From: Bacillota bacterium
Lineage (GTDB): Bacteria > Bacillota > Clostridia > Lachnospirales > Lachnospiraceae
Length of the DNA stretch: 64,000 nucleotides
NCBI GenBank assembly: GCA_023409535.1
Contig: JAEYGZ010000021.1
Coordinates: 241,102-305,101, forward strand
Direction: 5' to 3'
Shown: positions 36,208 through 45,148 of the stretch, one piece after another
Layout of the letters: every line of letters begins with the position of its first letter
Position numbering within the stretch: the first letter of the stretch is position 1
Notes under the pieces: generated by a model
What the model was told of the DNA's origin: nothing
The model's input: only the letters and a program-made list of their open reading frames with translations
Databases searched by the model: none
Program-made: the position numbers and the translations under genes

Positions 36208-37218
36208 TTATTCCGTTGCGGGTTTTCTTATTTTTTTTAGGATTGTGATAATGCCTCCCACCAGGGTTGCCAAAATCAAGGTAAAGATACCACCGACAAT
36301 TCCCGATACACTGGTACCGGCTTTTTCACTGCCTTCTGATTTAAAGGCATAATCAGGAAGAATTGCCGTATTTTGCTGCACCTTTTCCACCGCCGCATGA
36401 ACTCCCGAATCAGTACTTAATTCTGTGGTACCTGCCACCTTTTCCATGGACCATTCCAGTCCGTCGGGGTTAGAGGAGGCAAACCAGGAGAAGATTCCTC
36501 CCACCAGCAGTGCGGCAACCGTCATAATAATCAATACATTCTTTCTTGAACCGGCAGCTGCATTCTTAAATCCCAGCGCATCCTCCAGAACATCCTTTCT
36601 GATATTATAGATAAAGCATAATACTGCCGCTGTTGCAACACCTTCAACAATACCGATTGCCAGATGAATCGGCTGCATCAATGCTACAAAAGACGTAAAA
36701 GGCAGTTCTGTAATACCGGAAGCCAAGGTCTCCAGTACAACGCCGAAGGCCCCCAGCTGCAGACCGATGATTACGGATATAACCGCCGCCGCTGAAATCC
36801 GTCCCGGCGTCAGCTTCTTCTTAAGCATCGGTTTGTATATGAGCGGGTAGATAATGAGACATGGAATAACCGCCATATTAAAGATGTTACAGCCAAGCGC
36901 CAGCAAGCCGCCGTCCGCAAAGAAGAGGCACTGGATCAATAAAACCGAGGCCAGCGTAATCAAAGCCGGAAAAGGCCCCAGCAGCGCAGCCAGCAGAATA
37001 CCTCCTCCGATATGTCCGCTGGAACCGGTTACGGGAATCGTAAAGTTAATCATTTGCGCTGCAAATACAAAAGCCCCCATAACTCCCATCATGGGTATTT
37101 TATTACCTCCCAGCTCTACCTTATCAATCTTTTTAATACTATAGCCGATTGCACCGGCTGAAGCAGCCGCCATCGCCCCGCCGACTGCAACGGATAATAA
37201 TGCATCTGACATGTGCAT
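36208..37218 (-). CDS. Nickel/cobalt ECF substrate-binding component, CbiM-CbiN fusion (LarMN/NikMN)
   Basis: 336 residues. MHMSDALLS provides the conserved N-terminal Met-His metal ligand; further His in GSSGHIGGGI and PIHLAIGIVEG belong to the CbiM binding site. After six or seven helices (about 1-215) there is a CbiN-like part, with two helices around a loop ending in NPDGLEWSMEKVAGT. Such fusions are found in nickel as well as cobalt systems; the larB and larC neighbours argue for nickel. RBS AGGAGG, 58 bp after larB. Confidence 0.92.
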   Translation of the reverse strand: MHMSDALLSVAVGGAMAAASAGAIGYSIKKIDKVELGGNKIPMMGVMGAFVFAAQMINFTIPVTGSSGHIGGGILLAALLGPFPALITLASVLLIQCLFFADGGLLALGCNIFNMAVIPCLIIYPLIYKPMLKKKLTPGRISAAAVISVIIGLQLGAFGVVLETLASGITELPFTSFVALMQPIHLAIGIVEGVATAAVLCFIYNIRKDVLEDALGFKNAAAGSRKNVLIIMTVAALLVGGIFSWFASSNPDGLEWSMEKVAGTTELSTDSGVHAAVEKVQQNTAILPDYAFKSEGSEKAGTSVSGIVGGIFTLILATLVGGIITILKKIRKPATE

Positions 37219-37276
37219 AAACTATTCCTCCTAACTATTATTTTTCATAAAATACTTCAAAATATTAGGTTCAGGA

Positions 37277-38026
37277 TTATTTTTCGCTAATTCCCATCCG
37301 ATTAATTTGAGTAGCGATATACCCGGCGCCAAAGCCGTTATCAATATTCACCACCGCAAGCCCTTCCGCACAGGAATTCAACATCGTAAGTAACGCGGAT
37401 AAGCCTCCGAAGCTTGCACCATAGCCAACTGAGGTGGGCAGCGCAATTACCGGCTTATCCACAAGACCGGCTACCACGGAGCCTAATGCCCCTTCCATTC
37501 CGGCAACCGCAATGACACAGTTCGCCTTGCGGATATCCTCTAATTGGGACAGAAGTCTGTGAATACCGGCAACCCCCACATCATAGATGCGAAGGACATT
37601 ACTCCCGAAGAATTCCGCCGTCTGGGCAGCTTCCTCCGCAACAGGAATATCAGAGGTACCGCCGGTACAGACGGCAATCAAGCCACCCCGCTCCTGTTTC
37701 TGATTACGGATGGCAAGTATTCTTGAGAGTGGATCATATTCCACCATGGGAAGGACTTCCCTTACACTCTCAAACTGCTCTTTTGAAGCCCTGGTACCAA
37801 GCACGTTGGTATCGCGCTCATAAAACCGCTGGAAGATATGAACCAGATGCTCCGTAGATTTGCCCTGACAGAATACAACCTCTCCAAAGCCTGACCGAAG
37901 TGACCTGTGATGATCAAGCTTAGCATATCCAAGATCCTCATAGGGCAGCTTCTTCAACAATTCCTCAGCTTCCTGAAGACCGACTTCATCCTTCTTAACC
38001 TGTTCCAGCAGCTTATGAATATCCAT
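37277..38026 (-). CDS. larB: LarB, pyridinium-3,5-biscarboxylate mononucleotide synthase
   Basis: The frame is open to 38119, but ATG 38026 gives the family N-terminus MDIHKLLEQVKKDEVGLQEAEELL (249 residues); the upstream extension crosses tandem repeats and is unlikely to be coding. The C-terminal half is PurE-like: VCTGGTSDIPVAEEA, VAGMEGALGSVVAGL, ALPTSVGYG and the end NIDNGFGAGYIA. LarB carboxylates and hydrolyses NaAD in the first step of nickel-pincer synthesis. It heads the operon with the nickel transporter. larE and larA, the sulfur-transfer and racemase genes, are not in the window. Confidence 0.93.
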   Translation of the reverse strand: MDIHKLLEQVKKDEVGLQEAEELLKKLPYEDLGYAKLDHHRSLRSGFGEVVFCQGKSTEHLVHIFQRFYERDTNVLGTRASKEQFESVREVLPMVEYDPLSRILAIRNQKQERGGLIAVCTGGTSDIPVAEEAAQTAEFFGSNVLRIYDVGVAGIHRLLSQLEDIRKANCVIAVAGMEGALGSVVAGLVDKPVIALPTSVGYGASFGGLSALLTMLNSCAEGLAVVNIDNGFGAGYIATQINRMGISEK

Positions 38027-38112
38027 AGTAATAACCATACCTTTCTTCACACGAAGTACATGCCCTCTGGGCATAATTCTTGATGAACAGCCCCTTTTAC
38101 CATTTTTCAAAA

Positions 38113-38221
38113 GGCTCACACGCCTTTAGTGAGACTATTGGCTCGCATGCCTTTAGTGAGACTATTGGCTTACATGCCTTGTCACGAGACCATTGGCTCG
38201 CATACCTTTCGGAAGACTATT
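38113..38221. repeat. Four tandem 27-28 bp repeats in the larB leader
   Basis: Units at 38113-38139, 38140-38166, 38167-38194 and 38195-38221 each begin GGCT[CT][GA]CA and end GA[GA]?CTATT or a close variant; the first two differ at only two positions. They lie 87-195 bp upstream of the larB ATG, inside the transcribed leader. GGCATGCGAGCC-like arms in each unit could form small hairpins. Confidence 0.75.
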
Positions 38222-38368
38222 CATACTAACAAAAGCATAAAAAATCATGAAAATACAACAGCCATTCTAGACCGTCAGAATCTTCATGATTCATCAATTC
38301 ATGATTATTTTTATTCTAAATTATGTTTCTTATCGTAATCAAATTACAACTTTTCTCCTGACCTAAGC

Positions 38369-38403
38369 ATCCTTCTGGATGTATTCCCGCCTTCATGACG
38401 GAA
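38369..38403 (-). other. Paired hairpins near the 5' end of the larB leader RNA
   Basis: On the minus strand TTCCGTC pairs with GGC(G)GGAA (38384-38403), and CATCC pairs with GGATG around an AGAA loop (38369-38381). They lie directly after the promoter at 38419-38446, in a 385-nt leader. It may be a structured regulatory RNA; I could not match it to any known riboswitch class, including NiCo. Confidence 0.35.
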
Positions 38404-38418
38404 AAATTCACTATTACT

Positions 38419-38446
38419 AGAATACCACATATCATACATTCGTCAA
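38419..38446 (-). promoter_or_regulatory. Promoter of the larB-nickel transporter operon
   Basis: TTGACG (38441-38446, minus strand) and TATTCT (38419-38424), 16 bp apart. It lies between the DUF3842 gene and larB, and predicts a leader of about 385 nt before the larB start. The remaining leader (38027-38368) contains the tandem repeats but no credible gene. Confidence 0.55.
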
Positions 38447-38484
38447 GCTTTCATTGAAAAATAATATTATTTTCGTAAGTTATC

Positions 38485-38925
38485 CTAATCTATCTCACCC
38501 AGGTATTCCAGAACCTGCTTAATGCAGATATCAATATAAGTCTCCACGGTTGCATTCATCTCAAAGGCGATCATAATATTACATCGGTTTAAGGGAATCA
38601 AAAACTTACGCGCCGGACTGGAACTGACTGCTACCGCTATCTCTGGCGTCAATTCACCCAGCATGGAATTGGCTGCGATAATCGCAATTGGCCCCAGGAT
38701 CAGATCCGACTGTGCAGCGGTTCTGACAATGGCATTCTGTCCCGTAGCCCCGATGTCTGCCCCTGACTTAATCATATTATTGGTCGCTGTTGAATTGGTT
38801 CCAAGAGCGCAGATCGTTATCCCCGAGTCCTTGTCAACTACCTTGCGCAGCTTACCGACCAGGCTTCTGCCAATTCCGCCGCCCTGACCGTCAATGACTG
38901 ATATCATGATTTCTTTCTGTTGCAT
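38485..38925 (-). CDS. DUF3842 family protein
   Basis: ATG 38925 follows GGGGAGGGAAGCTTC, so the upstream in-frame Met is not used; 146 residues. VIDGQGGGIGRSLVGKLRK at the start looks like a nucleotide-binding Gly-rich loop, followed by ALGTNSTATNNMIKSGADIGATGQNAIVRTA and GPIAIIAANSMLGELTPEIA. I recognise this as the DUF3842 pattern found in Clostridia. No biochemical role is known to me. Its place just upstream of larB may be meaningful, but the larB promoter lies between them. Confidence 0.82.
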   Translation of the reverse strand: MQQKEIMISVIDGQGGGIGRSLVGKLRKVVDKDSGITICALGTNSTATNNMIKSGADIGATGQNAIVRTAAQSDLILGPIAIIAANSMLGELTPEIAVAVSSSPARKFLIPLNRCNIMIAFEMNATVETYIDICIKQVLEYLGEID

Positions 38926-39026
38926 GAAGCTTCCCTCCCCATTCAAAAGCAATTAAAATCATTAGCAATAAAATTCAACATAAAAAATTTTATAAAAAAA
39001 CTTAGAAAACGTAACTTCCCAGCATG

Positions 39027-39059
39027 TAAAAAACCACTTTCATCATCTCTGAAAGTGGC
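39027..39059 (-). terminator. Rho-independent terminator after tRNA-Glu
   Basis: CCACTTTCA (39034-39042) and TGAAAGTGG (39050-39058) form a perfect 9-bp stem followed on the minus strand by TTTTTTAC. It lies about 25 bp past the tRNA 3' end. Confidence 0.85.
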
Positions 39060-39083
39060 TTACTTACTGTATTTCATAACTAG

Positions 39084-39155
39084 CAGCTCGTAGGGGAATC
39101 GAACCCCTGTTTCCGCCGTGAGAGGGCGGCGTCTTAACCCCTTGACCAACGAGCC
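39084..39155 (-). tRNA. tRNA-Glu (anticodon CUC)
   Basis: The minus strand folds into a normal cloverleaf of 72 nt: acceptor GGCTCGT with ACGAGCT (one terminal G-U), D-loop TTGGTCAAGGGGTTAAGAC, anticodon stem CCGCC/GGCGG with loop CTCTCAC giving anticodon CUC, and T-arm AGGGG TTCGAAT CCCCT. Discriminator G; CCA is not encoded. It stands alone, not in a tRNA cluster, with its own terminator. Confidence 0.96.
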
Positions 39156-39293
39156 GTAAGAACAATATTTATAATATACTATAGCCTACCAAAAAGCAAG
39201 TACTTTTTTAAATATTTTTAAGTTAATTTTTATGCTTTTCCAATTTTTTATACTAATTGAATTGTTTTGTCAATTAATACATTTAATTAACAA

Positions 39294-39336
39294 GGAAGCT
39301 TACCAAAATAGCAAATATCTATTCTGGCAAGCTTCC
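39294..39336 (-). terminator. Rho-independent terminator after polC
   Basis: GGAAGCTTACCAAAATAG pairs with CTATTCTGGCAAGCTTCC around a short loop (one G-U/mismatch pair), followed on the minus strand by TTGTTAATT. It lies 40 bp beyond the polC stop. The rest of 39160-39375 is AT-rich with nothing else visible. Confidence 0.82.
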
Positions 39337-39375
39337 CATTCCTATAATATTATCATTACCGCTACAGTATCATTC

Positions 39376-42300
39376 TTACAAGAAATCCAGCAATGACATC
39401 TGGTTGGATATAGGCAGCTCCCCCATCAATCCCATTTTCGCCATATTATCCACCACTGTTGAGCTGACCTTGCAGCGGATCTTAAAGTCATCCCTGGATA
39501 AGAAGGGGCCGTCCTTCGCTGCTTCCACTACCGCATCTGCCGCCTTATCTCCCAATCCGTCGATGGTACTTAAGGAGGGCATCAGCTTTCCGTCAATGAT
39601 TTGGAAGGCATGCGCTTTGGCGTTATAAATATCAATGGGCAGGAAGGCAAAGCCGCGGGCGTACATTTCCTGAACGATACGCATATCCTTAAAGGTATCC
39701 TGCTCCTTCTTGCTTAAGGTGTTACTGCGGCGGGTATAATCCGCTATGTGCTGCTCCAGGACATTTCTGCCCAGACACATCAGCTCATAATTGAAGGCTG
39801 AAGCACGGATGGAGAAATACGCCGCATAGTAAGCCAACGGATGATATACTTTAAAATAAGCGATACGGAACGCCATCATAACATAGGCTGCCGCATGAGC
39901 CTTGGGGAACATATACTTGATCTGCTTGCAGGACCAGATATACCAGTCCGGTACCCCTGCTGCCAGCATAGCCTCTTCCATCTCCGGTGTGAGGCCCTTG
40001 CCCTTGCGGACACTCTCCATGATCTTAAAGGACTGGCCCGGTTCCACACCGGTGGCAATCAGATAGATCATAATATCATCACGGGTACAGATTGCGGTAT
40101 TCAGTGTACAGGTACCGCTCTGGATCAAGGTTTGAGCGTTATTTAACCACACGTCGGTACCATGGGACAGACCGGAGATGCGCACCAGATCGGAGAAAGA
40201 CTTTGGCTGCGTGTCCTTTACCATCTGCATAACAAAGTCCGTACCAAATTCCGGGATACCAAGGCAGCCCAGTTCACACCCGTCAATATCCCTGGGGGCG
40301 ATGCCAAGGGCACCGGTATCATGAAACAGCGACAATACCTTCTGGTCGTCCAGGCGGATTTTCTTGGCATCCAGTCCTGTCAGATCCTCCAGCATACGAA
40401 TCATGGTCGGATCATCGTGCCCAAGAATATCAAGCTTCAGTAAGTTATGGTCGATGGAATGGTAATCAAAATGCGTTGTAATGGTCTTGGTAGTCATATC
40501 GTTGGCAGGCCTCTGAACCGGTGTAAAGGAATAAATATTCTCTCCATGGGGCAATACAACAATACCGCCCGGATGCTGTCCTGTAGTTCTGCGAACGCCC
40601 ACACATCCCTCTACAATGCGGTCTATCTCTACATTTCTCTTATGAATACCTCGTTCTTCAAAATAATTCTTTACATAGCCAAAGGCTGTTTTATCCGCAA
40701 GGGTACCAATGGTGCCCGCGCGGAAGGTATGTCCCTCCCCGAATAATACCTCCGTATAATCATGAGCCTTACTCTGGTATTCCCCGGAGAAGTTAAGATC
40801 GATATCCGGCTCCTTATCCCCGTAAAAACCAAGAAAGGTTTCAAAGGGTATATCATGTCCGTCCTTTGCCAGGGGCTGTCCGCACACCGGACAGTCGCGG
40901 TCAGGCATGTCACAGCCCGAACTTCCGCCGTACTTCTTTACCTCCTCCGAATCAAAATCGGAATAGTGGCAATTGGTGCAATAATAATGGGGAGCCAGGG
41001 GATTAACCTCTGTGATCCCTGCCATCGTCGCTACGAAGGAGGAACCTACGGAGCCTCGGGAGCCTACCAGGTAGCCGTCCTCATTGGATTTCCATACCAG
41101 CTTTTGGGCTATAATATACATTACGGCAAAGCCGTTATTAATAATAGATTTTAACTCGTGCTCCAATCGTGCTTCTACCGTCGTGGGGAGGTTCTCCCCA
41201 TACATCGAATGGGCTTTATCATAGCAGATGGTTCTTAGGTTCTCCTCGGAATTCGGCAGCACCGGAGGACATTTATCCGGACGAACCGGGGAGATCTTCT
41301 CGATCCTGTCAGAGATCAGGTTGGTATTGGTGATGACCACCTCCTCCGCCTTTGCCCGTCCAAGATAAGAGAATTCCTCAAGCATTTCCTCTGTGGTACG
41401 AAAGTACAGTGCCGCCTGTTCATCCGCATCCTTAAAGCCCTTGCCCGCCAGAATAATTCTGCGGTAGACTTCATCCTCGGGATCCAGAAAATGCACATCA
41501 CAGGTGGCAACCACCGGTTTATTATATTCTTCTCCCAAAGCAACTATCTTTTTATTCAGCTCTATAAGATCCTCCCTGGAGTTGACATCCCTTTCATTCT
41601 CACTTCGGATTAGGAACTCATTATTACATAAGGGCTGGATCTCCAGATAATCATAGAAGTTCACAAGTCTGGCAATCTGATCATGGGGCTGATTTGTAAG
41701 AACCGCACGGAAGATCTCTCCTGCTTCGCAGGCAGAGCCCAGGATGATGCCTTCTCTGCACTCCATCAGAAGACTCTTGGGAATCTTCGGTCTTTTATTA
41801 AAATACTCAATATGGGATAAAGACACCATCTTGTACAGGTTAACTCTTCCCGCATCATTTTTCGCAAGTAAGATTGCATGATAGGCGGGAAGCTTTCGGA
41901 TCGCTTCCGCTGACATCTTCCCCAGCCTATCAATATCGGATACCAGGACTACTTCCTTCTCCGTAAGCATAGTACAGAATTTTAAAAAGATTTCAGCAGT
42001 TGCTCCTGCGTCATCCACCGCACGGTGATGATTCTCCAGGGATACCCCCAAGGCCTTTGCAACCACATTCAGCTTATAGCGGCTAAGCTCCGGAAGCAGA
42101 ATACGGGATAAGCCAACGGTATCAATCACGGTAAAGTCCGTTGTGATTCCCATACGCTGCGCATTCTTCTCAATAAAACCCACATCAAAGGAAGCATTAT
42201 GCGCCACTAGCATACACCCTTCGCAAAAGGCTAGAAATTCAGGCAGTATCACTTCAATGGTTGGCGAACCGATCACCATATTATCATTGATAGAAGTCAA

Positions 42301-44016
42301 CTGTTCAATCTCAAAGGGAATGGGCACCTCCGGATTGACAAAGGTACTGTATCGGTCCACAATCCCACCGTTCACTACCTTCACGGCTCCTATTTCTATA
42401 ATTCTGTCCTTGGTCTGGCTAAAGCCGGTGGTCTCTATATCAAATACCACAAAGGAATCAGCCAGGCTCTGGCCTTTGACATTGGTAACTACTTCTTTTA
42501 AGTCGTCCACCAGATAAGCTTCCATTCCGAAGATTACCTTAAAATTCTTTGCCCGCTTTTGCTCCTCCTCATCTGCATAATCCTTTGGATTAAGCGCATG
42601 GCTGGCATCAGGAAAAGCTTGCACCACACCATGGTCCGTTACCGCGATGGCACTGTGTCCCCATTTGAAAGCACGCTTTACCATGGTCTTTACATCCACC
42701 ACAGAATCCATGTCACTCATCATGGTATGGGCATGGAGCTCAATACGCTTTGCAGCTGAATTATCCATCCTGGAAGAGGTAAAATCACTGCTTAACTTAA
42801 TTCCCGCCACGGAGCCTATGGTAATGTCTCTTTCATAGGTATCCATCTGGGCGATTCCCTTCACGATGTAATAGCCGCCCGGCTTAAGCTGTCCCATGAT
42901 CTCATCGACTTCAATCGTTTTCGCATATAACTTTACCTTGACAGAATCCGTAAAGTCCGTAACTACAAAGGTAATAATGCTTTTCTCATTACCGATGGTT
43001 CTTGTGTCAGGCCTAATCAGCTTACCGCGGATCACTACCTCGCCAATCTCTCCTATGATATCGCATATGGGAATTGTATTACCGTCAAAATTCCTGCCAT
43101 AGATTACGGAAGGATCGGAGGGCAGCTTACGATAGCTTCCTTTTCCCTTATCATAGGCACCCTTGCCTGCAGCCGGCCTGACAGCTGCCTTGGCAGGTTC
43201 CGATTTGACAGGTGCAGGTGCCACGGCTTCGAATTTCACTAACCCGGGGTTCACCGCTTCCCCTTTTACACTTTCAACTTCCGCTGTCTTCCCATTCCCT
43301 GCCTCACCTTTTACTGCCTCAGCTTTCTTCCGCTCTAGGCCGGCAGCATAATCGGTACCGGCACCATTCTCCTGAAGGAGCATAGGGTCCATAGCCGCAG
43401 CATAGGTTTCCTCCGGGTCATAGGATATCTCCAGGGAATAGCCCTCCTCTGCCGCTTCTGCCCTTGACATCTGAAGCATCCGTTTTCGATATAACAGCTC
43501 CTGATCTTCCTGCTCCTCAATTGGCTCTATGTATTCGATCTTCACCTGAACCGTATAATCAAACCGTTCCTGAAACATGGTCTCCAGGTAATCCTTCAGC
43601 TTGGTCATCTTGTCCTTCGTGACACAGCTGTCTGTCACCCGGATTTCGATCTTCATCTCCTCGATGACAACCTCCGCACCGGAAAAGATATGATAGGTGA
43701 CGACACTTTCCTCTCGAAGCTCTTCAAGAATACTGTCACGGTAAATCGGATAGAGCTTGGCAAGACTGTACTGGGCGGAAAGCTCAAAGCTGGGCTTAAG
43801 TACGGCAGTATTGCCGGTATGTAAAAAGAGCTGCCTGTTCAGCAGATCTTCCATTTTCTTAATATATATCCTGCTGATCAGTCTCGTACTCGTTATGCAT
43901 ACATAAATATTCTTATTCTGCCTGGAAGCAATGATTTTGATAACCTTCACTTCACCATATAACTTTTGTAGTTCCTGATCAGCCTTTATCTGGTCAAACG
44001 CTTCAAAAAACAACAT
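39376..44016 (-). CDS. polC: DNA polymerase III alpha subunit, PolC type (replicative polymerase)
   Basis: 1546 residues, somewhat longer than the usual roughly 1440. Domains: N-terminal region 1-200; OB domain about 305-410 (ICDIIGEIGEVVIRGKLIR); PHP domain from 425 (ELHAHTMMSDMDSV) split by the DEDDh exonuclease, with DIETTG at 526-531 and HRAVDDAGAT; polymerase palm with PDIDLNFSGEYQ; C-terminal helical and end MSLLDFL, a beta-clamp-like QMSLLDFL motif. Residues about 205-305 are a low-complexity Ala/Glu/Lys/Pro linker with repeats such as VKGEA and PAPVKSE; this accounts for the extra length. Last gene of the pyrH-polC series. Confidence 0.96.
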   Translation of the reverse strand: MLFFEAFDQIKADQELQKLYGEVKVIKIIASRQNKNIYVCITSTRLISRIYIKKMEDLLNRQLFLHTGNTAVLKPSFELSAQYSLAKLYPIYRDSILEELREESVVTYHIFSGAEVVIEEMKIEIRVTDSCVTKDKMTKLKDYLETMFQERFDYTVQVKIEYIEPIEEQEDQELLYRKRMLQMSRAEAAEEGYSLEISYDPEETYAAAMDPMLLQENGAGTDYAAGLERKKAEAVKGEAGNGKTAEVESVKGEAVNPGLVKFEAVAPAPVKSEPAKAAVRPAAGKGAYDKGKGSYRKLPSDPSVIYGRNFDGNTIPICDIIGEIGEVVIRGKLIRPDTRTIGNEKSIITFVVTDFTDSVKVKLYAKTIEVDEIMGQLKPGGYYIVKGIAQMDTYERDITIGSVAGIKLSSDFTSSRMDNSAAKRIELHAHTMMSDMDSVVDVKTMVKRAFKWGHSAIAVTDHGVVQAFPDASHALNPKDYADEEEQKRAKNFKVIFGMEAYLVDDLKEVVTNVKGQSLADSFVVFDIETTGFSQTKDRIIEIGAVKVVNGGIVDRYSTFVNPEVPIPFEIEQLTSINDNMVIGSPTIEVILPEFLAFCEGCMLVAHNASFDVGFIEKNAQRMGITTDFTVIDTVGLSRILLPELSRYKLNVVAKALGVSLENHHRAVDDAGATAEIFLKFCTMLTEKEVVLVSDIDRLGKMSAEAIRKLPAYHAILLAKNDAGRVNLYKMVSLSHIEYFNKRPKIPKSLLMECREGIILGSACEAGEIFRAVLTNQPHDQIARLVNFYDYLEIQPLCNNEFLIRSENERDVNSREDLIELNKKIVALGEEYNKPVVATCDVHFLDPEDEVYRRIILAGKGFKDADEQAALYFRTTEEMLEEFSYLGRAKAEEVVITNTNLISDRIEKISPVRPDKCPPVLPNSEENLRTICYDKAHSMYGENLPTTVEARLEHELKSIINNGFAVMYIIAQKLVWKSNEDGYLVGSRGSVGSSFVATMAGITEVNPLAPHYYCTNCHYSDFDSEEVKKYGGSSGCDMPDRDCPVCGQPLAKDGHDIPFETFLGFYGDKEPDIDLNFSGEYQSKAHDYTEVLFGEGHTFRAGTIGTLADKTAFGYVKNYFEERGIHKRNVEIDRIVEGCVGVRRTTGQHPGGIVVLPHGENIYSFTPVQRPANDMTTKTITTHFDYHSIDHNLLKLDILGHDDPTMIRMLEDLTGLDAKKIRLDDQKVLSLFHDTGALGIAPRDIDGCELGCLGIPEFGTDFVMQMVKDTQPKSFSDLVRISGLSHGTDVWLNNAQTLIQSGTCTLNTAICTRDDIMIYLIATGVEPGQSFKIMESVRKGKGLTPEMEEAMLAAGVPDWYIWSCKQIKYMFPKAHAAAYVMMAFRIAYFKVYHPLAYYAAYFSIRASAFNYELMCLGRNVLEQHIADYTRRSNTLSKKEQDTFKDMRIVQEMYARGFAFLPIDIYNAKAHAFQIIDGKLMPSLSTIDGLGDKAADAVVEAAKDGPFLSRDDFKIRCKVSSTVVDNMAKMGLMGELPISNQMSLLDFL

Positions 44017-44053
44017 ACCAACAACCCCTTTTGACGCATCCTTTGTTACAGGA

Positions 44054-45109
44054 TCATTCTTTCCAATTTAATAATTCGTACCGCAGCGCTTCTAACAGCT
44101 GGTCCTCCGGTACCTTACGAAGAATCTCACCCTTTTTGATAATCAGACCTTCTCCTCTGCCCCCGGCAATTCCGATATCTGCTTCTCTTGCCTCGCCGGG
44201 CCCGTTGACCGCACAGCCCATAACAGCTACTTTCAGATCCAGGTCCATATCAGCAACCATATTCTCTACCTCCGTAGCCAGCTGAATCAGGTTAATCTGA
44301 GTTCTGCCGCAGGTAGGACAAGAAACCACCTCTACGCCTCCGGTACGATATCCCAAGGTCTTTAGGATAAGCTTGGCTGACTTGATCTCCTCCTCGGGAT
44401 CTCCGGTCAGGGATACGCGAATGGTATCACCGATGCCCTGGTGTAAAATGATGCCCAGTCCCAGGGCTGACTTGATATTTCCCGCATTGACTGTCCCTGC
44501 TTCCGTAATACCTACATGAAGCGGATACTGAGTCTGGGATGCGATGAGTTCATGGGCCCTCACACACATCATGACATCGGAGGATTTGATGCTGATTACC
44601 AGCTGGTCATAATCCATATCCTCAATACGCTTTACCTTATCCAGAGCACTTTCCACCAATCCTTCCGCGGTGACTCTGCCGTACTTCGCCACAATTTCTT
44701 TCTCAAGGGATCCGCTGTTGACACCCACACGAATAGGAATATGACGTTCCTTCGCCACAGTAACCACTGCGCGAAGCTTCTCTTCATTTCCAATATTGCC
44801 GGGATTAATTCTGATCTTATCCGCGCCATGCTCCATAGCAGCAATGGCAAGACGGTAATCAAAATGGATATCCGCCACCAGCGGAATTGATATTTCCTTT
44901 TTTATCTCCTGTAATGCAACGGCTGCCTCCTGGCTTGGAACCGTGCAACGTATAATATCACAGCCCGCCGCGGTCAGACGTTGAATCTGCTCAACGGTTC
45001 CTTTGACATCCTCCGTCCTGGTGTTGGTCATTGATTGAATTAAAATCGGGTTGCCCCCGCCAATCACCCTGTTACCAATTGTAATTACCTTTGTATTATC
45101 ACGGTACAT
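44054..45109 (-). CDS. ispG: 4-hydroxy-3-methylbut-2-enyl diphosphate synthase (flavodoxin)
   Basis: ATG 45109 with AGGTGGCAGGTGCT before it gives MYRDNTKVITIGN, the family start (351 residues); the longer frame to 45136 is not needed. NPILIQSMTNTRTEDV, IRINPGNIG, and the three cluster ligands Cys in VSCPTCGRTQ plus the later MGCAVNGPGEAREADIGIAGG. It reduces MEcPP to HMBPP in the MEP isoprenoid pathway with a [4Fe-4S] cluster. Grouping with dxr and uppS links isoprenoid supply to undecaprenyl phosphate synthesis. Confidence 0.95.
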   Translation of the reverse strand: MYRDNTKVITIGNRVIGGGNPILIQSMTNTRTEDVKGTVEQIQRLTAAGCDIIRCTVPSQEAAVALQEIKKEISIPLVADIHFDYRLAIAAMEHGADKIRINPGNIGNEEKLRAVVTVAKERHIPIRVGVNSGSLEKEIVAKYGRVTAEGLVESALDKVKRIEDMDYDQLVISIKSSDVMMCVRAHELIASQTQYPLHVGITEAGTVNAGNIKSALGLGIILHQGIGDTIRVSLTGDPEEEIKSAKLILKTLGYRTGGVEVVSCPTCGRTQINLIQLATEVENMVADMDLDLKVAVMGCAVNGPGEAREADIGIAGGRGEGLIIKKGEILRKVPEDQLLEALRYELLNWKE

Positions 45110-45148
45110 AGCACCTGCCACCTTTCGTAAAAACATCCTGCCGGATGA

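Noticed and set aside
38113..38221. CRISPR array
   Set aside because: The four units are directly adjacent with no spacers and degenerate; no cas genes are present.
38351..38405. NiCo or cobalamin riboswitch before the nickel operon
   Set aside because: I looked for their conserved cores and did not find them; only simple hairpins are visible, so no class is claimed.
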